Below, one piece after another: positions 9,557-22,204 of a DNA stretch of 64,000 nt; the stretch's first letter is position 1; each line of letters starts with the position of its first letter. Below the pieces are notes generated by a model. It was given only the letters and a program-made list of their open reading frames with translations. It made no database searches and was not told where the DNA came from. The translations under genes were made by a program, and so were the position numbers. The stretch is from assembly GCA_029216955.1 (NCBI GenBank), contig JANAVB010031417.1, positions 17,398,867 through 17,462,866 on the forward strand. Direction: 5' to 3'. The stretch is from Iris pallida (Eukaryota > Streptophyta > Magnoliopsida > Asparagales > Iridaceae).

Positions 9557-12500
9557 GGGCACCTCGTCCGCATCTGTCAGAGCTGGACAGCAACAACATG
9601 GACAGCAACATGGACAACCTGACCCTGTTGGTCAGCAACAAGGGCCAGTCTCACCTCAGGAGGCTACCCAGGAAGAAGTGATAGTGGAACCAGCGGCTGG
9701 ATCGCAGTATCCGGATGTTCCACCACCACCAACAGTTCCACCTACCCAAGTGGACACACCAGCCCTTCTGGAGATCATGAGAGGAATGATGGCTACTCAG
9801 CAACATCAGATGTTGGCCCAGCAGCACATGCACACTCAGCTACAAGAGCAGAATGTGTTGCTCAACCAAGGATTGCAGACGGCTTTGGAAAGAGGAGTGA
9901 GGACTGATTCAGGAGCATCAGCCCGGTTTTGTAAATATAACCCCCACCGTTTCGAGGGCACGGAGGATGCCATCTCAGCAGATGCATGGCTTAAGGATAT
10001 TGAGGCTATTCTGACAGCAGCTAAGGTGCCGGCAGAAGAACGTGTGGATCTAGTGAAGTTGTTACTTCAGGATCTCGCACGTGATTGGTGGAAATCAGAG
10101 GAAGTAGGCATCAGACGTCCCGTTGCTTGGGACGATTTTACCGTAAGATTCAAGACGAAGTATTATGGAGTTGTGGCACAGTTTGAGCTACAACAGAAGT
10201 TTATCAGCCTCAGGCAGGCTGGCAAGACTGTAGATGCTTATGCAGCGGAGTTCTGCAGATTGAGTAGATTTGCCCCAGAGATGGTAGCGACGGAGCGCCA
10301 GAGGGCTATGAGGTTTCAGCAAGGGTTTCATCTTGAGCTCTTGCAATTGATAGAAGGGCACAATTACCAGACTTTTGATGAGGTATTGACGGCGACTCGA
10401 AGGCATGAGATCACCATTCAGAGGCTTGCGGCAAGGACTGGGGGTCAGAAAAGATCCCACAGTCAGATTGAAGGAGGAGGGGGAGCAGCGCCCCGAACAA
10501 CAGCACCATCCTCTGGCATTCGTATCCACGATGTGGCGATGCGAGGGCCAGCACCACCACCCAGGCAGCAGCAACAGCAACAGAGGAAGAACCAGCAACC
10601 CCCGGCGGGCTGCACTTATTGTGGGAAGATGGGGCACACTAGAGATGTGTGTCGGACATTGAATGGACTGTGTCTGATATGTGGAAATCCAGATCATCGG
10701 GTTACCACATGTCCCATGAATTCGAGGTCAGGAGGACCAGGGCAGCAGTTTCCTGCTCTGCCAGCACCAGGGGCAGGGCAGTATCGAGGACCAGCATTGG
10801 CAGTGAGGCCGTTGGCGCAGCGTCCGTTAGTATCACAGGCTCAGATGTTTCGGCAGTCGGGGCCGCCGATGCAGCAACACCAGCATAGACCACCCCAGCA
10901 TCATCAAGGCAGGGGCCAGCAGCAGCACCAGGCTAGGCCACAGCATGGGAACCAGCAAGGAGGTCGAGGGCAGGCATTCACACTGTCCTTGGAGGAGGCA
11001 TTGGCATCGGGAGATGTTATGGCAGGTAACATTCTCGTCGCCTCATATCCCGCAGTGGCATTGTTTCATTCGGGAGCATCCCATTCATTTATATCTGCAC
11101 AATTTGCGACACGACTAGGAGTGGAGTTCGAGGCATTGCCAGGGAGGTTGAATATACTCACTGGTAATGGGCTCGTGGGAGTTAGTAGAGTTAGTTTAGC
11201 ATGTAGTGTTGTAGTGTGCGGGCATCCTTTACCCGCCCGGTTGATAGAATTTCCTGTTGGAAATTTTGACGTTATCTTAGGCATGGACTGGCTGAAAGAC
11301 AGTCATGCGACAATAGATTGTCGTAGTGGAAGTGTATCTTTTGATATTCCAGGCATAGAGAGGTTCACCTTGGTCAGATCAGAGGCGACTCAACAAGAGC
11401 AGGGAGTAGTAACAGCAATGGAAGAAGTTCAGATTCCGAAGGTAGTTGAAGAATTTCTAGACGTATTTTCCGAAGAACTTCCAGGTCTGCCACCGGTTAG
11501 AGATATTGAGTTCAGCATAGAATTGGCACCTGGAACTAAACCAATATCAGATCGGGTTTACAGAATGGCGGATTCAGAGCAGGCCAAGGTGTATCAGCAC
11601 ATAGAGGAATTGAAGGAGAAGAAGTTCATCCAAGCTAGCATATCACCATGGACAGCGCCAGTGGTACTTGTAGGGAAGAAGGATGGATCATCCAGATTGT
11701 GCATCGATTACAGGAAGCTTAACGCGGCAACAGTAAAGAACAAGTACCCATTACCCAGGATCGACGACTTCTTTGATCAGTTGAGCAGGGCCAGAGTCTT
11801 CTCCAAGATAGATCTTCGTTCAGGGTACCATCAGGTGAGGGTTCGGAAGGAAGATATTCCTAAGACAGCATTCAGGTCGAAGTATGGGCATTATGAATTC
11901 TTGGTAATGCCGTTTGGTTTGACCAATGCTCTAGCTATATTCATGGATTTGATGAACCGCATCTTTATGCCGTATTTAGATCAATTTGTCGTAGTATTTC
12001 TCGACGACATTCTTGTGTACTCTGCTAGTGAAGAGGAGCATGAAGACCACCTCAGGAAAGTGTTACAGGTTTTGAGAGAGAACCAGTTGTATGCCAAGCT
12101 CAGCAAGTGTGAGTTCTGGACGGATCACATTTTATTTTTGGGTCATATTGTATCAGGAGCTGGAGTAGCAGTGGATCCCAAGAAGGTAGAAGCAGTAGAG
12201 AGTTGGCCAGTACCCAAGACCGTAGCTGATGTACGGAGTTTCTTAGGATTGGCAGGATATTACAGAAGGTTTGTGTCAGACTTTGCAAGGCTTTCAGCAC
12301 CCATGACCCGCTTGACCCGGAAGGATGTACCATTCGTTTGGTCGACAGAATGTCAGGCATCATTCGAGACTTTGAAGCAGAAGTTGATATCAGCGCCCAT
12401 TCTTACATTGCCAGTTGGACCTGGAGGTTTTACCGTATATTGTGATGCGTCAGGTAAAGGACTTGGATGCGTCCTTATGCAGCATGGGAAGGTGATAGCA

Positions 12501-14387
12501 TATGCATCTAGGCAGCTTCGGGACCACGAGAAGAATTACCTAACTCATGATTTGGAGTTAGCAGCAGTAGTGTTTGCTTTGAAGCTATGGAGGCATTACT
12601 TATATGGTGACCGAGTGGAGATGTACACAGATCACAAAAGTCTGAAGTACATCTTTACTCAGAAGGAGCTGAACATGAGGCAGAGAAGATGGTTGGAGTT
12701 GATCAAGGATTATGACGTGGAGCTTCAGTATCATCCAGGCAAGGCTAATGTGGTAGCAGACGCTCTTAGCAGAAGAGGCAGCACATTTATGTTAACAACG
12801 CAGAGACATATCTTAGAAGACCTTCAGGAGATGGGCATAGAAGTTATACTTCCTAGTGATGTAGGAGTTCTGGCTAGTCTACAAGTTCAATCCGACTTGG
12901 TAGGCAGGATCAAGGCAGCTCAGGCACAAGATCCAAGGATTCAGAAGCTTAGGGCAGAATGTGAGTCAGGGCACAGAAAGGAGTTGAAAATTTATGAAGA
13001 TGGTACACTTAGGTTTGGATCGCGTCTATGTGTGCCCAGTGGAGATATCAGACAGGAAGTTATGGCAGAAGCTCACAGTTCCCAGTATTCTATACATCCT
13101 GGAGGGACCAAGATGTACCAAGATATCAAGCAGCACTTCTGGTGGAATGGAATGAAGAGAGAGATAGCTAGATTCATTTTCCGTTGCTTGGTATGTCAGC
13201 AAGTAAAGGCAGAACAGCAGAGGCCAGCTGGATTATTGCAACCGCTTCCTATCCCAGAATGGAAGTGGGAGCATATCACGATGGACTTTGTGACCGGTTT
13301 ACCGAGATCGCCAAGTGGTAAGGACGCCATTTGGGTGATAGTAGATCGGCTTACAAAGATAGCACATTTTCTTCCTTTCAGAGTAGGGCAATCTACAAAA
13401 AAGTTGGCAGAGTTGTACATGCAGCAGATAGTCAGGCAGCATGGAGTCCCTGTCAGTATTGTGTCAGATCGAGATACCCGTTTCTTATCACATTTCTGGA
13501 AGAGCTTGCATCATAGTCTGGGTACCAAATTAAAATTTAGCACGGCTTACCATCCACAGACGGACGGGCAATCAGAAAGGACGATTCAGACTTTAGAAGA
13601 CATGTTGCGAGCTTGTACTCTAGATTTTGGAGGGTCTTGGGAGAGTCACCTTTACTTGGTCGAGTTCTCATACAACAACAGTTATCAAGCCAGTATCCAG
13701 ATGGCGCCATTTGAGGCACTATATGGTAAGAAGTGCAGATCACCGCTTGCATGGGATGATATCGGAGAGAGAAAAATGTTAGGTCCAGAAATGGTTATTC
13801 AGACGGTTGAAGTGATTAAAGGAATTAGAGAGCGACTTCGTGTTGCGCAGGATCGACATCGTCATTGGGCGGACCAGCATCGTAGGCCGCTAGAGTTCTC
13901 TGTTGGGGACCACGTATTCTTGCGAATCTCACATACTCGTGGGGTCATTAGATTTGGCGTTCGCGGAAAACTGAGTCCGCGATACGTAGGCCCATTTGTT
14001 ATTCTTGATAGGATAGGCGATGTTGCTTATCGTTTGTCCCTTCCACCTTCGTTACGAGAGGTGTATGACGTGTTTCATGTATCTCAATTACGGAGGTATG
14101 TATCGAACCCAAGCCATATCCTCGATCATTCTGAGCTGGTTGTTGGTACCAACCTGTCTTACGAGGAGCAGCCTGTGTCCATCTTGGACCGAAGAGAGAA
14201 GGTACTCAAGAATCGAACAATTAACCTTGTCCGGGTTGCTTGGGGTCATCACTCTTTGGGAGAGTCAACGTGGGAACGTGAGGATGATATCCGATCACGG
14301 TATCCACACCTGTTTGACTCACAAGGTATATCTTTTTCTGTGTACCTTGATTGTCTTGATTCCTCATGCTTATCGCCTTATGGGTAG
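9557..14387 (+). CDS. Gag-Pol polyprotein of Tekay-like chromovirus, family 1
   Basis: One open frame, also open back to 9480 but with no ATG until 9778, which is why an upstream exon is proposed. Numbering from 9480, the order is: Gag core ([12 protein letters not shown], about 167), two CCHC knuckles (CTYCGKMGH and CLICGNPDH, 377-410), protease (about 530), reverse transcriptase with FLDDILVYS (about 840), RNase H ([10 protein letters not shown], about 986), and integrase with an HHCC zinc region (about 1198). The integrase D,D,E residues are near 1267, 1330 and 1364, followed by a Tekay-type chromodomain ([11 protein letters not shown] to WEREDD, 1568-1615). Oddity: the protease loop reads FHSGASHSF, so the catalytic Asp is His (codon 11067-11069), and protease should be inactive. 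There is also NALA for NAPA in the RT. The frame is otherwise unbroken. Confidence 0.92.
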
Positions 14388-14540
14388 AATTGCTAGATAA
14401 CGTAGATTGTTAAATATGGATATGTTACTTGCTATGGACATTGTAAAGTGATTGCTTTATTGAATTGCTTGTACTTAGATTAGTTTAGCCCCGATATTTC
14501 TATCTTGCTTGAATTTGAAATTTCGAGGACGAAATTTTTT

Positions 14541-14555
14541 CAAGGTGGGTAGAGA
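14541..14555 (+). other. Polypurine tract of family 1
   Basis: CAAGGTGGGTAGAGA abuts the 3' LTR start TGTCACTC and follows TTTCGAGGACGAAATT, the conserved pre-PPT phrase of plant chromoviruses. It is the expected primer site for plus-strand DNA synthesis. Confidence 0.75.
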
Positions 14556-17535
14556 TGTCACTCTCCGTTCCCAGAATGCGTATTTTAATACGTATATTGC
14601 CTGAATGTATTTATTTAGTATTTATCAAGTAGTATCCTGTATTTAAATTCCTATAAATTCATGTTAATTAATTATCTGCATTTTATTTTCTGCACTTTAT
14701 TTTTCTGCAATTCTATTATCTGCTCTTTAAATTTTTATGTTAATTAATTAGCTGCTCTTTAATTTTCATGCTAATTAATTTCTACAATTTTATTTCTGCA
14801 TTTCTTCCTGTAATTTTATTACCTGCATTTTAATTCCTGCTTTAGTTACTTTCGGGTTAGCCTTGTTAGGACCCGTGCAACCCGACCCATTGAACCCATT
14901 GGATCCGGCCTAACTCCCACCTACCACCCACCTTTTATTTAAAGCCACCCTCTCTTTCTCTCTTCTCATTCACTCACATCTTCACCATTACTTCTTCTTC
15001 TTCCTTTCATTACTCTCTCCACCTACCAACTAGGCAAGTACATCTTGCTCTACATGAGGACCATATTTTATGGTTCAATATTCTTCCTCTCATGATTCTA
15101 AGAGAGTTTAGTGCTTAGTATTTTTGATTTCATTGGTTCATTTCTTGTAGATCTAAGTTATTGTAATTTCGGTTGTCTATGGGTTTTGATCTAGCAAACT
15201 CCTTTGTTCTCAAGATTTGATGGTTCCATGTCGTAGAGCAGTTCATCCTACCCAATTTTGACCTTTGGAAAGTTGGATTCGGACTTATTTTGACCAAGTT
15301 ATGAACTTTTGAAGCCTTGGGGTACAACCATAGAGTTCTTGCTGTTTGGAGAAGACAGTGAGCAGTGTATGCTAGCTTTTTAGCTGCGTCACTGAGCTGT
15401 GCGCGCTCTTTAGCGCAGCATGGAGTCCATATGCTGTCTTTTTAGGAAGCGTGTGTCTTGCATACGCTACCTTTTGGGAGCGTATGACTTGCATACGCTG
15501 ACTTGGATGGTCAGGAGTCGTATGGAGTTCATACGCTACCTTTTGGGAGCGTATGACTTGCATACGCTGACTTGGATGGTCAGGAGTCGTATGGAGTTCA
15601 TACGCTACCTTTTTGGAGCGTATGACTTGCATACGCTGACTTGGATGGTCAGGATTCGTATGGAGTTCATACGCTCCTTTTGGAAGCGTATGACTCCCAT
15701 ACGCTAGCTTGGCTTGGGCGTAGCTTGACCTGAGCGTACGCTGGCATGAGCGTAGGCTGACATGAGAGTAGCCTGCTTATCCTGGATCTTTTATAGCCCT
15801 GTATATTAATATCTTATTAGATGTTTAACGTCCATTTTATATCCTTACGCCTTTTTGCATAAACTTGATATAATCATGATATGTTGATATTTCTGTTAAT
15901 TATAGATTGTTACATGGGATGTACCATGTGTCATGAATTGAGTTATAGATACCCGGATTGACAGGGACTTGACCCTGAGAGTTGTAGACTCGACCCCGTT
16001 TAATGCTAATTGACTTTCATGCCTTGTCACCATTGATAATAATGGTTATCTTGACTAAATTGATCATGCGTTCCTAATTGGAACTAAGAGACTGGCTAAT
16101 CGTCTTATTGAATGAAATGAATGAGATACGTTCATGTTATGAACTATTGTACTCGACTGGCTGATCCCGAATATTGACATACATGCACATGCAGGCTTCA
16201 ATCTATTTATTTATTTATTTATTTACTTAGTTATTTTTCTACAAAAGAAGCATGTGTACTTTATGGTCAAGGCATGATTACCGTGGATAGATTTGATTGT
16301 TGCATTACGCTATGTAAGACCTGCAACCTAACCGCACTGGTATCGTTGTAGAGTTGTGCATATCGTACCCCGTACGAAAGTACTCATTTGAATGACCATG
16401 ATCCACGGCGTGGGATTTCACTCAACGTAGAGATTATTAAGTTAAATAAAATAATGATTGCATGGAGAGAATGGATTCCCAAATTCTTACATGGCAGCTC
16501 CCTTGGGACGAGTAGTACCCGACGGGCCGGCTGGTTCCCACAGATACTGTAAATCTGCCACACGGGCAGGGAACAGTATCTGCTTTTATTATTATTGTAT
16601 ATTGTATATTGACGGGCGTCCTGATAGGACTCGTCTAATTCATGCATGGGCCAATTGATCGACTGGATAGACTAGCCTTGCTTGCACATAGTAAGAACTG
16701 AGGAATCCCTAATTGCATTATTCCAGGATAACTTGGGACTCATAATAGCAAGCCGTAGGAGTTGATTGGCCGTTCAAGATGATTTGTTTGTGTACTGTAC
16801 TCTGTTACCTAACTGGGATGATCAGAATGTCAGGACATGACGGGCCAACTTCTGTCCTTGTTTGGTTGGGAGGTTGGTTCGAAGTGTCTTGATGTGATGT
16901 GAGTTCTAGTAGCAAACAGAGATCTATTATTATATTCTTTTACTTACTGGTTTTAGTTCTTATGTCGTGCTCCCTTGTGGTACTTGCTATTAGAGGTCTA
17001 ACCTCTCTGGTTTTACATGGCCAGATTTAGAGCCAGTCCCGAGGACTCATCGTACTTCCACCTCCAGGATGGTCAATACTAGAGGAATGATCGCAGGAGG
17101 CCTCGAGTGGGTTCCTTAACTTCACCACTCGTTTTGTTATCTACTTTATACCTTGCCGTTTGGCACCGACATGTTAGTCGGATTGTCTTGTACTTACTTT
17201 TGCATAATTGTAATTAAGTCAGACTGCAGCTGATAACAATTGTGTATACTTACTACATCATCTGGCTGTACTTTGTAAAGCCAGATCTCAAGAACATTTT
17301 GACTGAGCGTTTGGGACGCCTTACTGCTTTACCTTACATGTTCTATATTTCTGTTCCTTGTTTGAACGATTGAGACAATAGATGTGTAATGACCATAGTA
17401 AGACTTTTATGTAGTATGCACCCCCTCGTCTGGTTAGACAGCATTGATCGTATTATACGGTATTCTTCTACCCGTAATACGTAGCTGGCTGAGTCACTCC
17501 CCCGCTCTCCAGTATTCTGATTCTGGGGCGTGACA
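14556..17535 (+). repeat. 3' LTR of chromovirus family 1
   Basis: 2980 bp, same features as the 5' LTR but one 69-bp unit shorter. It ends GGGGCGTGACA followed by the GGATC duplication. It carries its own copy of the proposed gag exon 1 (ATG at 17069). Confidence 0.95.
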
Positions 17536-17540
17536 GGATC

Positions 17541-19914
17541 AATCAGAATACGGTCGACTTTTATGGTATCCACATATCCCGTGAAATAGAGAGGACGATC
17601 ATGACGATTGTCTTCTAATAACATGTCATCTTGTGTAAAAGTGATATTGGGCATTAATTCAAATACACTATGACAATGTGCACAGCTGATTGGCTCCTTT
17701 TCGAGCTTCTTGAGAAAAGTCAAACAAGCGTCAGCCTGCATCAAAGCTTCACTTAACGTCTCACGAGTTTCTTTTGAGAGACGTAAAAGTTCAAAGATTG
17801 ACAATCTTGCTGGAGTATTAGCCAATTGAGCCAATATATCAAAATTGTAAGACTTTTCAAGTCCAAGAGATGGTGACTTCTTCAATGCTTTATCAAAGTG
17901 AACAGGTTGCTTTCCCTTGTCTGCTGATGTTGGTTTAGGAGGAGATGGTTCTACCACTGGCACTGATGTAGATGATGTATCTTCAGCAGGAGAAGATGAT
18001 GAAGGAAGAACATCCGAGGATGAAGCAGGGTTTTTTTGATTTTCGGAATACTCCCGAAGATAGGGTTTCCCAGATCTAGTGCCCATTAAGATTTTTTCTT
18101 CTGTTAATGGTTCAAAGGATACCATATTACAGTTCTTTGATTTAGACTTGGAATGCTTCTTTTGTTTAGAAGAGGAAGGCGTTTCAAATTTTGCAACCAG
18201 ATCTGGATGAATCCATATGATCTCTTCTCTATCAGTTGACATCGAAACAAGACCTTCATTTTGAGGAGGCGGGATATTCACAATTTCTAGAGTAGTCCTT
18301 GGAATAGGGACAGCTCCATCTTGTGCGAGTTGTGGTAGAAAATCACCAAATTGGAAAGAAACCACATTAGCAGTCACTGTTTTCTCGTCCTGATGTAGAG
18401 TAATTGCTCCAGAGTTGACCAACTCCTGAATTTTGCCCTTGAGTACATAACATGCTCTGGTTGGATGCCCTATGAATCTGTGATAAACACAATATTTAGG
18501 GTGATCAGTTTTACCAACTTCTTCCGGTCGCTTTGCCTCTGGAAGCTGAAGCTTATTGCTTTTGATCAAGCAATCGAAGATGCTTAACGTATCATCTTCG
18601 TCGAAAGAATACTCTTCTTTTGGACGAGTTGACTTTTGCAGTGGTGCTGATGGAGTGGATGCCGTCTGAGTAACATTGACAGCTAAAGACTCTTTGCCTT
18701 TAAGATTGATGGTCAATGTTTCTTTATTCTTGCGGTTATTCTGGCGATTACTACCCCTAGGTGTAGAATGTTCGTCTTGGTTAGGGTGAGTCATCTGGAC
18801 TCCTAACTGTTTTAACTTTTCGGCACTCACTTTTGTCGTCTTTGCATTAACAATGAAAGAAGGCCAATCCTGGAATTGTGTAGATCCCGTCCACATACTG
18901 ATAATAGGCAACATGTTTGATTTGCAAGTGTCTATTGTTACAGCAGATGGAGTACCTAAAGGCATTTTGAGTGCCTCTCGGCAGAATCTTTCAATGAAAC
19001 TCTCTGTGGATTCATTGTGCCTCTGTTTAATTTTAATGAGGGCAGACATTGTCATGTTGTTGACTCCCTCATAAAATTGTTCCAAGAATATTTGCTTGAA
19101 ACTAGCAAAAGAAGTGATACAGCCATCAGGCAGGCTACGATACAATCATATGCTGCACCGGCTAAACAACCGACGAACACTCTGGTAAGGAGAGCATCAT
19201 TTGGCTGTAATTGATCAGTCATCACTTCGAAATGATTGATGTACTGACTTGAAGAAGTGCTACCATCAAACCGCATAATGGTTGAGAGTTTATACTTAGG
19301 AGGAAATGGAACTTCCTTCCACTCTGTAGGATATGGTTGCTTTATGCCCAATCTTTGTAGGCCATCCTTCTGTTTGAAAGCCTCAAACTGAGTGCGTAGA
19401 AGCTTCACAGCCTCATTGGCATCCCCTGATGTTTGGAAATTGGTAGGCTAGTTAGAAGTGTTAGGAGGAGGAACAGCGTAGTAATTACCACCCCCAGCAC
19501 CAGATTGACTTGGATCAGCTTGAATTGGCACAGAAGCGTCCTGAGGGGCCGGTATCCCCAGACTAACAGGTACAGAAGATGCTATGAGCTCCAGATTTGT
19601 AATAGGGCTTACAATCGGAGGCACTGTATATTGAGCCACCATTATGGTGTGCATACTTGCAACCATTTCTGCCATAGTTTTTAATTTGTCTTCTAATGCA
19701 ACAATTCGCTGCTCTTGGCTGGTTGATGTAGAGGCATCTTGATCTTCTGTAATGGTATATGCTGTCACTTCGCTTGCAGCTATTGAAGAGATAGTTTGTT
19801 CAGAACTTTTACTATCTGCATCAAACTCCGAAAGAGAGTCCTCTCCCACATGGGTGATAGGAAGATCTTCTTGATTAAAGACACCTTGGATCAAATGTCG
19901 ATTTTTTGATCTTG
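17541..19914 (-). pseudogene. Tat-element Gag, main part
   Basis: Read from right to left: an acidic N-terminal segment (19894-19448), a stop at 19448-19450 where Gln is expected (NTSN then stop), then the Gag core (FPPKYKLSTIMRFDGSTSS, 19310-19250). A single-base deletion near 19145 shifts the frame (AAYD, then MYRSLPDG in the next frame). The long frame 19145-17541 then contains a CHHC-like knuckle (YCVYHRFIGHPTRACY near 18480) and a Ser/Pro-rich linker, and ends at the protease Asp (VDRILIDP), where the family 1 element begins. Gag would form the virus-like particle. Confidence 0.8.
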
Positions 19915-20559
19915 TGTATTGTAATACCCGTGGTTCGTATTACGTATTTTGGAAATACGTGTAGGTATTTTCTTGTATTGTTCCTTGTTTAGTTTTCTTG
20001 GCTTGGTTTAACTCTCGGTTCGGGTTGGTTTGGCTTGGCCGGCTGGTTGCTTGGTCCACCATGGACCAAGGTGAACCCCCTACCTACCACCAACCCATGA
20101 TATTTATTTCCCCCACCAACCTTCTCTCTCCTCCATAACTTTTATTTATTTCTTCTTCTTCTTCTTCCTTCCTCCCCACCCCTTAGGCAAGTGCAACTTG
20201 CTTCCACAAGAGAACTCCTTTTGATGGTTTCATTAGCTTTTTCTCATGATTCTAAACCACATTAGAACTTGTCATTTTCCATTTTGAGGCTTTAATTCTT
20301 GTAGATCTAGAGTTTTGTTATTTTCGGATTTTTGGTGTTTTGATCTATCAAACTTGCTTGTTTTCAAGTTTTGATGGTTCCATGTTTTAGAGAATTTCAT
20401 TCTACCCAATTTTGACCTTTGGAAAGTTGGATTCGGACATGTTTTGACCAAGATATGGACTGTTGAAGCTTAGATTCAACTTTAGAGTTCTTGCTGTTCT
20501 TGCCATTTGGAGAAGACAGTGAACAGTGAGCTAGCTTTTTAGCTTATGCCGCTGAGTTG

Positions 20560-20700
20560 TACGCTGCTGTTTAGCGAGCGTACGCTAGCCTTCGTACGCT
20601 GCTGTTTAGCGAGCGTACGCTAGCCTTCGTACGCTACTGTTTAGCGAGCGTACACTAGCCTTCGTACGCTGCTGTTTAGCGAGCGTACGCTAGCCTTGAT
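20560..20700. repeat. 35-bp tandem array built on GCGTACGCT
   Basis: Four copies of a 35-bp unit (GTACGCTGCTGTTTAGCGAG followed by CGTACGCTAGCCTTC). The 3' LTR has three (about 28297-28405), which accounts for the 35-bp length difference between the LTRs. The palindrome AGCGTACGCT recurs for another 250 bp downstream. Confidence 0.9.
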
Positions 20701-22096
20701 ACGCTGCCTATTGGCAGCGTGTCTTTTTCGTATGCTAGCTTGAGCGTACGCTGACCTGTAGCTCGAGCATGCCCTTGTGTACGCTGACCCTTGCGTACGC
20801 TTCCTATTGGAAGTGTATGGACCCTTTGGTACGCTGGCTTGAGCGTACGCTTGCCTATCTTGTCACCCTGGTTCAACCCGAGAGCTTTGTGACCCCACCC
20901 CCATACGCTGCCTTTTGGGAGCGTATGCTTACTTGAGCGTATGCTTACCTGAGCGTATGGCCTTTGGCAGACTTGATCTTATATTAGCATGTCAGTTTGG
21001 TTTTATTTTCCTTATACTGGATCTTCTATAGCCCTGTATATTGATATTTTATTAGATATTTAACGTCCATTTTATATCCTTACGCCTTTTGTCATGAACT
21101 TGATAATCATGGATTTGTTTAATGTGTTTGGAATTGATAATTGAGCATGACACGATAGTGACCCGTAGTGGTGCACTCCTGACATAATGACCTGACATGA
21201 CCGGATAGTGGCCCGTCGTGGCGCACTCCTGACTCGTACACTTGACATGATGACCTGACATGTTATATCTTGATAAGCTGTTGCGACGGCTACCTGACAT
21301 GACATAACCTGTATAAAAACATGGACACCGTGGGCGATTGTGCTTGTACAAATAAACCAGTCCTGTCTTATATCATGTCTAGGGAGGGAGCTCCTGAGTA
21401 CCACGGTCAGGAGTACCTACTAAAATGGACTAAGGTTAACAACTAGATTAATACATTAGTCATGAAGAGATTTTCCAGCTACAGGCAATCCCGTTACCTG
21501 GGCGCGCTAGGGATCTGTAGCCTGCCGTCGAGTAGGGCATATTTCCAGCACACTGTCATGTGTTGCACCCTTCAAGCTACTTAAGGGTACATGCGTTTCC
21601 TGGACGATGTACCCACCTGAATTCAATCCCTAATTTTGACCTGGGTAACCTGGATGGTCTGCAGGGCTTGTGGCTGTGGAATAATCTCACTGCATCTTGC
21701 TAGTAATTAGGCCTGTGATAACCCTAGTTAGTTAAAGTATCAAGCCGTAATTCTTGCTTGGCCGTGAAATGATTGGATGGAGTCTAACCAAGTCTAGTCT
21801 TGTCTTGATCCTGTCACATATCCTGATTTTTATATTTTCTTGCCGATAAATGGTGGGAAACCAAGTTCCGTTCAGACGAAGGGTTACAACCCCGGTCCTT
21901 GTTTGGTTTACGGGTTGTAACCTGGCTATCTGAATAGTTCCATGGTTATCTCGTCGTATATCGTCCTGGCATATTTTCCTTAATTCCAGTTTTTACCATT
22001 TATTTATATGCCTGTCTTTACTATATTATTTATATTCCTGTGCTGATTGCTGGTTTTAGTTCTTAAGTGAAGCCTCCTTTGTGGTACTTGCTTCTT

Positions 22097-22130
22097 CTGG
22101 GATCTAACCCAGCTGGTTTTGTATGGCCAG
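22097..22130 (+). other. Conserved double hairpin upstream of the gag start, family 2
   Basis: CTGGG (22097-22101) pairs with CCCAG (22108-22112) around ATCTAA. CTGG (22113-22116) pairs with CCAG (22127-22130). Compare AGAGG/CCTCT at the same place in family 1. Confidence 0.55.
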
Positions 22131-22179
22131 ATTTCGGAGCAGCTCCAGAGGATCTACCGACATTCCTGCCAGATGGTGA
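22123..22179 (+). CDS. Conserved upstream ORF overlapping the proposed gag ATG, family 2
   Basis: Eighteen codons, MARFRSSSRGSTDIPARW, with its stop inside ATGGTGA so that it overlaps the proposed gag ATG at 22173. Family 3 has the same peptide with I changed to F and two synonymous changes (CCT/CCA, AGA/CGA). The overlap would allow reinitiation control of gag, which is inference. Confidence 0.45.
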   Translation: MARFRSSSRGSTDIPARW

Positions 22180-22204
22180 CCACTAGACGGAACCCTGGCA
22201 ACGA
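22173..22204 (+). CDS. Proposed gag exon 1, inside the 5' LTR (family 2)
   Basis: Encodes MVTTRRNPGN plus two bases, ending AACGA^GTGGGT. The acceptor is CTTCTTCAG^CGG with exon 2 from 22845, after a strong pyrimidine tract. The phases match and the frame is open into the main gag ORF. The intron would be 22205-22844 (640 nt), including the LTR end at 22650. Between families 2 and 3, three of the five codons that differ here are synonymous. Confidence 0.65.

Larger units (their letters stand above)
6314..17535 (+). mobile_element. Tekay-like chromovirus (Ty3/gypsy), family 1, full length
   Basis: LTRs at 6314-9359 and 14556-17535 begin TGTCACTCTCC and end in CGTGACA (3' copy) or CGTACA (5' copy, one base lost). 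The target-site duplication GGATC lies at 6309-6313 and 17536-17540. The internal region carries one unbroken gag-pol frame with a C-terminal chromodomain-like segment. The two LTRs differ at scattered positions and by one 69-bp tandem unit, so the insertion is not recent. Confidence 0.95.

Noticed and set aside
21052..21404. 110-codon minus-strand ORF repeated at 28755-29107
   Set aside because: It lies in the two LTR copies of family 2, has no domain and overlaps another open frame.
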